Part shown: piece by piece, positions 1 to 5,726 of the stretch
How the letters are laid out: each line of letters begins with the position of its first letter
Numbering within the stretch: the stretch's first letter is position 1
DNA from: an uncultured Oscillospiraceae bacterium
GTDB taxonomy: Bacteria > Bacillota > Clostridia > Oscillospirales > Oscillospiraceae
Length of the DNA stretch: 9,186 bases
Assembly (NCBI GenBank): GCA_934590355.1
Contig: CAKTOX010000042.1
Span: 1-9,186, forward strand
Direction: 5' to 3'
Translations under genes and position numbers: made by a program
Notes under the pieces: model-generated
Database searches by the model: none
Told to the model about the DNA's origin: nothing
What the model saw: only the letters and a program-made list of their open reading frames with translations

Positions 1-6
1 CGGGAA

Positions 7-24
7 AGCCCGAAAATACGGGCT
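7..24 (-). terminator. Possible weak terminator hairpin after the RACo-like gene
   Basis: A 6-bp perfect stem (AGCCCG at 7-12, CGGGCT at 19-24) encloses a 6-nt loop. Read on the minus strand it lies about 40 nt past the stop of the RACo-like gene and is followed by only three T residues, so it would be a weak intrinsic terminator. It lies at the window edge and could instead belong to an element cut off at base 1. Confidence 0.3.
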
Positions 25-63
25 ATACCGACATATAAGAACTTCTAAAGAGATAATCTAAAT

Positions 64-1554
64 TCACCAATAATTTTTATTGAAAAGTTGTGTAAAATCG
101 GAGCGTCCCGACAGCTCGATGTAATCGCACATTTTTGACGTTTCCCTGAGCTGCACGAGCTTATTCGGGTCGAGCGCTGCCATTGACGCGCCCGCAAGCG
201 AGGTATTTCCGAGGCAGCGGAGCTTTTCGGGCGAAACCCTCGGCAGCATTCCGATGTCCATCGCGCTCGCCGGGTTTATGTAATTTCCGAAGCCGCCCGC
301 GATGTATATCCCATCGAGCTGCTCCGGCTCGATGCCGCGCCTTTGCAGCATAAGCTTTATGCCCGCGCAGACTGCGCTTTTTGCAAGCTGGAGTGCGCGC
401 ACGTCACCTGCCGTGAGATACACATCGGGCGCAAGATGAAATATCCCGTTGCCGCTGCCGTCGTCGGAAATGTATTTTCTCATGCTCTCCGGCACCTCGT
501 CGGGCGGAAGGAGCCTGCCGCCTTCGTCGATGCAGCCGAGCTTTAGCAGCACCGCCGCAAGGTCAAGCAGCCCCGAGCCGCAGATGCCGCGCGGCTCGCC
601 GCCGCCGATAACGTCGAATAAAAAGCCCTTGTCATAGCGCACGTGGCTCACCGCGCCCTTGAGCGCCGCCATTCCGCAGCTTATGCCCGCGCCCTCAAAG
701 GCGGGCCCCGATGCAACCGCGCAGCATAGAAAGCCGTTCCTGCCGCCGAGCGCCATCTCGCCGTTCGTGCCGATGTCCAAAAAAAGATTTTCACCCGAGC
801 CGGCACACAGCCCCGAGGCGAGAAGCCCCGCCGTTATATCGCCGCCGACGTAGCCCGCGACGCATGGCGCGTATATTATTTTCGCGCCGAGAAGCTCATC
901 CTCGCATTCGCCGTCAAAAAGCGACAGCGGCGTGAACGGAGCTACGGCGATCGAGCGGACGGGAAGCTGCGCAAATATGTGCTGCATGACCGTATTCCCC
1001 GCAACTGCGATGCGTTTAAGCTCGTCTGCGCTGCGCGATGAATCGGACAGTGCCTGCAATATTAGCTGCTCGGTCTGTCGCCTTATAAGCCCCGACAGCT
1101 CCGAAAGTCCGTCGGGAGAATCTATTGTGTGCTGTATTCGGCTTATAACGTCCGCACCGTAGGCCGCCTGAGCGCTCCACGCGCTCAGAGTTGCAAGCTC
1201 TTTTCCGCTTTCAAGGTCATAAAGGCGCACGGCAAGGGTGGTCGTGCCGAGGTCAACGGCGGCGGCGCAGCCTGCTTCGGTATCGGCTGAGCGTGGGACG
1301 GTGACCGTCTGCGTCAGTATCGTGCCGCCCGCAGCTTCCGGGAGCATTATCTCATCTGCGTCGCAGGGCACTGTCTTGCACGCAAGGCGGGGCACACCGT
1401 TTACCGCGACTCGGCACTTGCCGCATTTGCCGCGGCCTCCGCAGGCGGCGGGGACGGAAAATCCCGCAGAGCGCAGAGCGGACAGAAGCGTTTCGCCGTC
1501 ACTAAAGCTGACGGTATGGCTTTTACCTGCGCATTGCACCCGAATACTTGACAC
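64..1554 (-). CDS. RACo-like corrinoid protein activator (2Fe-2S ferredoxin + ASKHA domain)
   Basis: Predicted ATP-dependent reductive activator of corrinoid proteins, cytoplasmic: it would return accidentally oxidised Co(II) corrinoid to active Co(I). Numbered from the upstream ATG at 1560, residues 1-90 are a plant-type 2Fe-2S ferredoxin with Cys40, Cys46, Cys49 and Cys61 (CGGRGKCGKC motif). From about residue 98 to the C terminus is the DUF4445/ASKHA fold with AVDLGTTT (101-108), AGNTVMQHIF (187-196), LDIGTNGEMAL (261-271), SGPAFEGAGI (284-293) and AGGFG (421-425). At 496-498 aa it is shorter than the roughly 630-aa RACo of Carboxydothermus, mainly between ferredoxin and ASKHA. The ATG at 1560 lies 1 nt from its AGGAGGA Shine-Dalgarno, too close; the GTG two codons on (1554) has 7-nt spacing and is preferred. 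It is divergent from the fused methyltransferase/corrinoid gene, its likely client. Family call is firm; the exact partner is inferred. Confidence 0.92.
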   Translation of the reverse strand: MSSIRVQCAGKSHTVSFSDGETLLSALRSAGFSVPAACGGRGKCGKCRVAVNGVPRLACKTVPCDADEIMLPEAAGGTILTQTVTVPRSADTEAGCAAAVDLGTTTLAVRLYDLESGKELATLSAWSAQAAYGADVISRIQHTIDSPDGLSELSGLIRRQTEQLILQALSDSSRSADELKRIAVAGNTVMQHIFAQLPVRSIAVAPFTPLSLFDGECEDELLGAKIIYAPCVAGYVGGDITAGLLASGLCAGSGENLFLDIGTNGEMALGGRNGFLCCAVASGPAFEGAGISCGMAALKGAVSHVRYDKGFLFDVIGGGEPRGICGSGLLDLAAVLLKLGCIDEGGRLLPPDEVPESMRKYISDDGSGNGIFHLAPDVYLTAGDVRALQLAKSAVCAGIKLMLQRRGIEPEQLDGIYIAGGFGNYINPASAMDIGMLPRVSPEKLRCLGNTSLAGASMAALDPNKLVQLRETSKMCDYIELSGRSDFTQLFNKNYW

Positions 1555-1576
1555 GGACATTCCTCCTAAATATAAT
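1548..1576 (+). promoter_or_regulatory. Full-consensus sigma-A promoter of the DUF2284-methyltransferase-TetR operon
   Basis: TTGACA (1548-1553), a 17-bp spacer, and TATAAT (1571-1576): a perfect match to the vegetative consensus at the best spacing. The -35 lies inside the first codons of the divergent RACo-like gene. Transcription should start near 1583, leaving a leader of about 48 nt, too short for a cobalamin riboswitch. A promoter this strong normally needs a repressor to hold it down. Confidence 0.8.
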
Positions 1577-1587
1577 AATATACATAT

Positions 1588-1616
1588 TTTTTAGCAGTAG
1601 TTCACTGCTTTGTCAA
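1588..1616 (-). promoter_or_regulatory. Sigma-A-type promoter of the RACo-like gene
   Basis: On the minus strand there is a perfect -35 TTGACA (1616-1611), a 17-bp spacer, and -10 TAAAAA (1593-1588, 4 of 6 matches). The start site would be near 1581, giving a leader of about 27 nt that includes the AGGAGGA Shine-Dalgarno. The spacer is almost filled by the dyad at 1593-1609. Confidence 0.6.
1593..1609. promoter_or_regulatory. Candidate shared operator between the divergent promoters
   Basis: Inverted repeat AGCAGT-N5-ACTGCT, 17 bp. It falls between the -35 and -10 of the minus-strand promoter and at about +10 to +26 of the plus-strand one, so a bound protein would block both. The size suits a TetR-family dimer, and a TetR gene is last in the plus-strand operon. 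The assignment to that protein is inference. Confidence 0.5.
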
Positions 1617-1630
1617 GAGGAACAGGCGAT

Positions 1631-2170
1631 ATGACCCGACTTATGACGCTTGCCGAGGAAAACGGATTTTCGCACTTCGGAAAAGCAAATATGAGCGCCT
1701 TCACCCCGCTTAACGAGGTGCGCGAAATGTGCAGCGCCGACCGCTGCAGGGAATACGGTAAAAATTGGGCGTGCCCGCCCGGCTGCGGCACGATCGGCCA
1801 TGCGCAAGAGCTGATCTCACGCTACGGCAGCGGCATCATCGTGCAAACGACGGGGCTTCTCGCGGACGAATTTGACTACGAGGGGATGCAAAGCATCTCG
1901 CAGTGGCACAAAAAGAGCTTTGAGAGCTTTGCGCGGCAGGCAAAAATACTCTTTCCCGACTGCCTCGCGCTCACGGCGGGGCCCTGCACGATATGCGCAA
2001 AATGCACCTATCCGAGCAGACCCTGCCGATTTCCGTCAAAGCGCCTGTCGTCAATGGAGGCGTTCGGACTTTGGGTCAGCGACATTTGCCTGAAGTCGGG
2101 ACTTGAATATAATTACGGTGCGCTCACGATGACCTATACCTCGTGCGTGCTTTACAATGAGGAGAGATGA
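1631..2170 (+). CDS. DUF2284 cysteine-rich predicted metal-binding protein
   Basis: A 179-aa soluble protein of the DUF2284 family, predicted to bind metal or Fe-S; the biochemical role is not known, though relatives often sit beside corrinoid methyltransferase genes. It has 11 cysteines: Cys34, Cys39, Cys48 and Cys52 (the NWACPPGC stretch is typical of the family), Cys111, a CxxCxxC run at Cys119, 122 and 125, then Cys132, Cys153 and Cys172. The start chosen is ATG 1631, with AGAGGAA 8-9 nt upstream; the frame stays open back to a TTG at 1610, but that codon would lie before the Shine-Dalgarno. It is first in the operon and ends 3 nt before the methyltransferase start, so the two are probably translationally linked. 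A role in handling electrons or metal for the corrinoid protein is inference only. Confidence 0.85.
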   Translation: MTRLMTLAEENGFSHFGKANMSAFTPLNEVREMCSADRCREYGKNWACPPGCGTIGHAQELISRYGSGIIVQTTGLLADEFDYEGMQSISQWHKKSFESFARQAKILFPDCLALTAGPCTICAKCTYPSRPCRFPSKRLSSMEAFGLWVSDICLKSGLEYNYGALTMTYTSCVLYNEER

Positions 2171-2173
2171 ATA

Positions 2174-3904
2174 ATGCAGACTGCAAAGGAAATATTTCTT
2201 GAGCTTTTGAAGCCCGACGGCAAGCCCGAGAGGGAGCTCAAGCAGTACGAGGCGCTGCATATGTGCCTGTACGACCCGATAAACACGTTTCTGCGCGGCA
2301 ACCGCAAGCGCGGCAGCGTGAGCCTTGACAGATGGGGAACGACGATAAGCTTTCCGGAGGATGCGCCGGGCGCCATTCCGGTGCACACGCCGGAGCTTAC
2401 GGTCTGCCCGGACATAACGCGCTGGAGAGAGGTCGTGCACGCGCCCGACCTTGCCGCAAGCTGCACGGAGGGCTGGGAGGAGTGCCGCAAAAAAGCGCGC
2501 GAGGCGACAGGCAACGATAAGCTGCTTGCCGGCTTTATGGGCACGGGCATTTTCGAGCAGTGCCACTTCCTAATGGATTTTGAAAACACCCTCACCGCGT
2601 TTTACGAGCACCCCGACGAGATGCACGAGCTTATTGAGTACATAACCGAGTACCGCCTCGGCTATGTTAAGCTGCTCATAGACAATTTGCAGCCCGACGT
2701 CATTTTCTCACACGACGACTGGGGCGCGAAAAACGCTCTGTTTATGAAGCCGGAAATGTGGCGCGAGTTTTTCAAGGAGCCGTATCGCCGCTTCTACGGC
2801 TATATCCGCTCGCGCGGCTGCATTGCCATTCACCACGCCGATTCTTATCTTGTCCCCATCGTCGAGGACATGGCGGAGATAGGTATCCAGGTCTGGCAGG
2901 GCACGCTGCCGGAGAACGACATTCCCGCGCTTCAGGCGCAGCTCAAGGGTAAGCTCGTCCTCATGGGCGGCATGGGCGCCGCCATCGACAGAGCGGATGC
3001 CTCGCCCGAGGAGATCCTCGCCTTTGCGCGCAAGACCCTCAACACCTGCTGCCCCGGCGGACATTTTATCCCCTCTATAACCTACGGCGTGCCGGGTGCG
3101 GTGTACCCGCAGGTGGATAAGTACATAAACGAGGCCATAGACGAATATAACGCTCGGCTGCATTTCCCGAAATTTCCCGCTGCGCCCGTGCCGCGCCGCC
3201 GCTGCACGGCTCCGCTGTCCGATGCCAAAAAGGCGCAGGCGGAGAGCCTGACCGCGCAGGGAGACGTTTTTGCTGCAATTGCCTCGGCGATAAAGCGCGG
3301 ACAGCAGAAAAAGCTGCTCAGCCTTGTGGAAAAAGCGCTCGCGGACGGAGAGAGCGCTCAGGATATACTCGCAAAGGGCCTCATCGTCGGTATGAACGAG
3401 CTCGGCGAGGACTTTTCGGCAAGCCGCGCCTTTGTGCCCGAAATGCTCATTGCGGCGCGCTGCATGACTGCGGCAACGCAGCTTTTAAAGCCCCATATGA
3501 TAGGGGAGGACGGCGGCAGCCGCTCCATAGGCTGCGCGTGCATCGGCACGGTGCGCGGGGATATGCACGACATCGGCAAAAACCTCGTGAAGATCATGTT
3601 CGAGGGCAGCGGCATCGAGGTGTATGACCTCGGCGCGGACGTACCGCCGGAAAAATTCATCGAGACCGCCGTGGAGCACGGCTGCGGCATAATCGCCTGC
3701 TCGTCGCTTCTGACGACTACCATGCAGGAAATGCGCAGCGTCGTCGAGCTTGCCGAGAAGGCCGGCATACGCGATAAGGTCACCATCATGATAGGCGGCG
3801 CACCCATAAGCCAGAGCTTTTGCGACGAGATAGGCGCGGATATCTACACCGCCGACGCAGCCTCGGCAGTGAGAATGGCGGTGAAGCTCCTCACAAAGGA
3901 GTGA
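2174..3904 (+). CDS. Fused URO-D-family methyltransferase and corrinoid-binding protein
   Basis: A 576-aa cytoplasmic protein. Residues about 1-330 match the uroporphyrinogen-decarboxylase superfamily that includes substrate:corrinoid methyltransferases (SHDDWGAKNALFMKPEMW at 179-196, a late TIM-barrel strand LVLMGGMGA at 261-269). A Pro/Arg-rich linker (about 333-350) leads to a methionine-synthase-type cobalamin module: helical cap about 360-445, then a Rossmann B12-binding domain with DMHDIG (463-468; His465 is the expected lower axial cobalt ligand), SSL (510-512) and GG (541-542). Methyl-transfer systems usually encode these as two proteins; here they are one. The expected reaction is transfer of a methyl group from an unknown O-, N- or S-methyl donor to Co(I), with the acceptor step elsewhere. 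The HxC zinc motif of MtaA-like enzymes reads HHAD (220-223). Start ATG 2174 has GGAGAG 7 nt upstream. Domain calls are firm; substrate unknown. It is unlikely to be a true haem-pathway HemE. Confidence 0.9.
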   Translation: MQTAKEIFLELLKPDGKPERELKQYEALHMCLYDPINTFLRGNRKRGSVSLDRWGTTISFPEDAPGAIPVHTPELTVCPDITRWREVVHAPDLAASCTEGWEECRKKAREATGNDKLLAGFMGTGIFEQCHFLMDFENTLTAFYEHPDEMHELIEYITEYRLGYVKLLIDNLQPDVIFSHDDWGAKNALFMKPEMWREFFKEPYRRFYGYIRSRGCIAIHHADSYLVPIVEDMAEIGIQVWQGTLPENDIPALQAQLKGKLVLMGGMGAAIDRADASPEEILAFARKTLNTCCPGGHFIPSITYGVPGAVYPQVDKYINEAIDEYNARLHFPKFPAAPVPRRRCTAPLSDAKKAQAESLTAQGDVFAAIASAIKRGQQKKLLSLVEKALADGESAQDILAKGLIVGMNELGEDFSASRAFVPEMLIAARCMTAATQLLKPHMIGEDGGSRSIGCACIGTVRGDMHDIGKNLVKIMFEGSGIEVYDLGADVPPEKFIETAVEHGCGIIACSSLLTTTMQEMRSVVELAEKAGIRDKVTIMIGGAPISQSFCDEIGADIYTADAASAVRMAVKLLTKE

Positions 3905-3910
3905 TGTGAA

Positions 3911-4537
3911 ATGTCAAATGAACGAATACGCGACGAAAACCGTCAAAGAGTCATACGGGTTGCACAGGAGCTCTTCATCTCCGAGGGCGTTGCGGTAACT
4001 TCAATTAACCGCATCGCCAAGGAGGCGGGGCTGTCGGCAATGTCCGTCTACCGCTATTTCGGAACGAAGTCGGGGCTCGTGCTTGCCGTGTGGCGCGACG
4101 CTCTGAGCACCTTTTACGAGGGCTATATGCAGCGCTATTTAGAGCGCGCCGAGGGCTTAAATAACGGCTACGAAAAATGCGTTGCGGCTATGGAGGAGTA
4201 TAATAACACTTATTTGCTCTTTCCCGCGTGGTACAGATATACGCGTGAAATGCTCAGCTACACCGCCTCGCCCGAGGGCAGCGGCATTGATATGGACGGC
4301 ATCTTCTGGCAGTTTTGCGACAGGGAGATACCGCTCCCGATAGTACATTCTCTTGAGGAGGGCATTTTCGACGGCTCGGTGCGCTCGGATGTAAACACCA
4401 GGATGCTCCTTCAGCTCATCGTTAACGCCTACACGGGCGTTGATATTTACGGCGACTCGGAAAACGAGCTGCTGCCCATAAATGAACTCGACCTGTGCTC
4501 CAAGATTATTGCAAGATACATAAAAGCGGACACTTAA
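3911..4537 (+). CDS. TetR/AcrR-family transcriptional regulator
   Basis: A 208-aa DNA-binding protein. The N-terminal HTH covers about residues 12-58, with the family pattern TSINRIAKEAGLSAMSVYRYF (30-50) followed by GTKSGLV. The rest is a variable helical ligand-binding and dimerisation domain that does not reveal the effector. The start has AAAGGAG with 9-nt spacing, lying over the end of the methyltransferase gene, so it belongs to the same operon. Its position suggests local control of the methyl-transfer genes, probably as a repressor acting at the 1593-1609 dyad and released by the methyl donor or a related metabolite; that link is inferred. Length is usual for the family and nothing looks broken. 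Confidence 0.92.
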   Translation: MSNERIRDENRQRVIRVAQELFISEGVAVTSINRIAKEAGLSAMSVYRYFGTKSGLVLAVWRDALSTFYEGYMQRYLERAEGLNNGYEKCVAAMEEYNNTYLLFPAWYRYTREMLSYTASPEGSGIDMDGIFWQFCDREIPLPIVHSLEEGIFDGSVRSDVNTRMLLQLIVNAYTGVDIYGDSENELLPINELDLCSKIIARYIKADT

Positions 4538-4598
4538 TTTTAGTGATTTATACAAAACTGAGATAATGACAAGATATTTTTGCGTTAAGTAACAAAAG

Positions 4599-4671
4599 GT
4601 GCGGAAATGCTTTCAGAATTTGATAATATTCAGACAAATAAAAGAAAGCAAAGTTCCGCACAAATTTTTTT
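4599..4671 (+). terminator. Long hairpin with T-run after the TetR gene
   Basis: GTGCGGAA (4599-4606) pairs with TTCCGCAC (4654-4661), and TGCTTTC (4608-4614) pairs with GAAAGCA (4644-4650), giving a 15-bp stem with one small uneven bulge and a 29-nt loop. Seven T residues (4665-4671) follow after three A. This is the only terminator-like structure between the TetR stop (4537) and the Crp/Fnr start. It could simply end the methyl-transfer operon or act as an attenuator in a longer Crp/Fnr leader. Confidence 0.6.
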
Positions 4672-4677
4672 GGAGGC

Positions 4678-4700
4678 ATATGTTAGTGGCTATAACATAT
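4678..4700. promoter_or_regulatory. Perfect dyad upstream of the Crp/Fnr-family gene, candidate operator
   Basis: ATATGTTA-N7-TAACATAT, an 8-bp perfect inverted repeat ending 39 bp before the chosen start. A -10-like TATACT (4698-4703) overlaps its right arm, so binding here would block transcription, fitting autoregulation by the Crp/Fnr-type protein. The odd spacer differs from the even spacing of classic CRP and FNR sites, so the binding protein is uncertain. Confidence 0.45.
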
Positions 4701-4739
4701 ACTTCCGTGGGAGAAAAAATATTTGGTGGAGTGATAAAT

Positions 4740-5393
4740 ATGAAGCACTGCATTGCCGACTGTGTTGCGTTCTGGAATGAGCTCAGCGAGGTGCACAGAC
4801 GGCAGCTTGACAGCAATACGATTTTTCGCCGCTACAGGCGCGGGGAGAACGTGATCTTCAAAACCGTCAAAAAGGACGGGATAATCTTCGTGCTCGGCGG
4901 TGCGCTGAGGGTGTATCTTGCCTCCGACGCGGGCCGCGAAATGACCTTGTTCGTCTTAAACGAGGGCGACGCGTTCAGTATCATGACGGTCGACAGCGCG
5001 AGCGAAACGGACGTCGTTCCGTCCTTGCAGGCGCTCGGCACGACGCAGCTTGCGTATTTGCAGCGCTCGGACATGGCTCCGGTCGCGTATGAGGAGCCGC
5101 TGTTTGCGAGATTTGTGTTCGAAACCTGCGCAAAAACGGCGCAGAAGATACTCAATAACGTGTCCTACTGTATGTTCAACAGCCTGCGAAACTGCATAGC
5201 GCGCGAGCTTGTCATGGACGGGCGCGACGTTATCGAGATAACGCACGAGGAGATAGCAAACAGCCTCGGCACGACGCGAGTCGTCGTCAGCCGTGAGATC
5301 GACCATCTGCGCGATACCGGATTTATACGCACCGGACGCGGGAGAATATACATCCTCGATAGGAAAGGACTTGCCGATATGGCCGGATGCTGA
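4740..5393 (+). CDS. Crp/Fnr-family transcriptional regulator
   Basis: A 217-aa regulator. Residues about 22-110 form the cyclic-nucleotide-type beta barrel (RRGENVIF, GIIFVLGGALRVYL, NEGDAFSIMT), about 112-155 the dimer helix, and about 163-210 a winged HTH with ITHEEIANSLGTTRVVVSREIDHL (167-190) and TGRGRIYILD. Cysteines are at 4, 8, 130, 144, 152 and 217; the N-terminal Cys pair lies in MKHCIADC. Residues that contact cAMP in true CRP are not recognisable, so the signal is probably something else, perhaps redox. Start ATG 4740 has GGTGGAG with 8-nt spacing. The frame stays open upstream, and a second GGAGG (4672-4676) precedes a GTG at 4686, but the domain starts normally at 4740. Probable target: itself and the ferredoxin/oleate hydratase genes downstream. 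Confidence 0.88.
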   Translation: MKHCIADCVAFWNELSEVHRRQLDSNTIFRRYRRGENVIFKTVKKDGIIFVLGGALRVYLASDAGREMTLFVLNEGDAFSIMTVDSASETDVVPSLQALGTTQLAYLQRSDMAPVAYEEPLFARFVFETCAKTAQKILNNVSYCMFNSLRNCIARELVMDGRDVIEITHEEIANSLGTTRVVVSREIDHLRDTGFIRTGRGRIYILDRKGLADMAGC

Positions 5394-5405
5394 GCGTAGC
5401 TCAGC
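5389..5405 (+). other. Hairpin over the Crp/Fnr-family stop codon
   Basis: GCTGAGC (5389-5395), loop GTA, GCTCAGC (5399-5405): a perfect 7-bp stem that contains the TGA stop (5391-5393). What follows is pyrimidine-rich but has no T-run. It may stabilise the upstream mRNA or weaken readthrough. Confidence 0.4.
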
Positions 5406-5424
5406 TTCAGATATCCCCCTCTTC

Positions 5425-5460
5425 ACACTGCGGCGGTTGTGGGAGCTTCCGCCGCAGTGT
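5425..5460 (+). other. Strong 12-bp GC-rich hairpin before the ferredoxin gene
   Basis: ACACTGCGGCGG (5425-5436) pairs perfectly with CCGCCGCAGTGT (5449-5460) around a 12-nt loop. No T-run follows on either strand, so a standard intrinsic terminator is unlikely. It ends 17 nt before the ferredoxin Shine-Dalgarno (5478-5484), a position suited to an mRNA stability or processing element, or a partial terminator between the regulator and the ferredoxin. Confidence 0.5.
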
Positions 5461-5491
5461 ACCGAAAAGCAGATACCGGAAGGACAACACT

Positions 5492-5665
5492 GTGGAAACC
5501 TATTTTATCAGCGAGCGCTGTGCAGGCTGCGGAGGCTGCCATTCAAAATGCCCCGTCGACTGCATTGACGCTGCGAAAAAGCCGATGGTTATCGATAAGG
5601 AAAGATGCATCCGCTGCGGCGCGTGCTATCTGGCCTGCCCGATAAGAGCCATCGAGAAGCGCTGA
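5492..5665 (+). CDS. Clostridial-type 2x[4Fe-4S] ferredoxin, 57 aa, GTG start
   Basis: A small low-potential electron carrier. It has two CxxCxxCxxxC(P) motifs: Cys10, 13, 16, 20 and Cys39, 42, 45, 49, each ending in CP, as in the bacterial 8Fe-8S ferredoxins of 55-60 aa. There is an extra Cys24. The start chosen is GTG 5492, with GGAAGGA (5478-5484) 7 nt before it; an upstream ATG at 5387 in the same frame would add 35 residues that translate the hairpin and resemble nothing. It lies 61 bp before oleate hydratase on the same strand with no terminator between them, so it may share a transcript and supply electrons to that flavoenzyme; that role is inference. Confidence 0.88.
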   Translation: METYFISERCAGCGGCHSKCPVDCIDAAKKPMVIDKERCIRCGACYLACPIRAIEKR

Positions 5666-5726
5666 CTCATCCTGTACCTTACTGCACCACGTGCAGACAA
5701 AATATTATTATTCAGGAGGAACCACA

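Noticed and set aside
1561..1630. A cobalamin riboswitch before the corrinoid operon
   Set aside because: The predicted leader is only about 48 nt, too short, and no B12-box-like sequence is seen.
2174..3300. True uroporphyrinogen decarboxylase (HemE)
   Set aside because: The fusion to a B12-binding domain and the RACo/DUF2284 context fit a methyltransferase; no other haem gene is near.
2174..3904. Pyrrolysine (in-frame amber) methyltransferase such as MttB
   Set aside because: The frame has no internal TAG and the fold motifs are of the URO-D type, not the MttB type.
4599..4739. Upstream extension of the Crp/Fnr-type protein from ATG 4599
   Set aside because: Those codons overlap the hairpin, T-run and dyad, there is no ribosome site before 4599, and the family domain starts normally at 4740.
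5387..5491. Upstream extension of the ferredoxin from ATG 5387
   Set aside because: It would translate the 5425-5460 hairpin into residues unlike any ferredoxin; GTG 5492 has a good ribosome site and gives the normal length.
5682..5696. CTGCAC-CAC-GTGCAG dyad before oleate hydratase as an operator
   Set aside because: A short 6-bp stem with no matching site elsewhere in the window and no good promoter around it; too weak to list as a feature.
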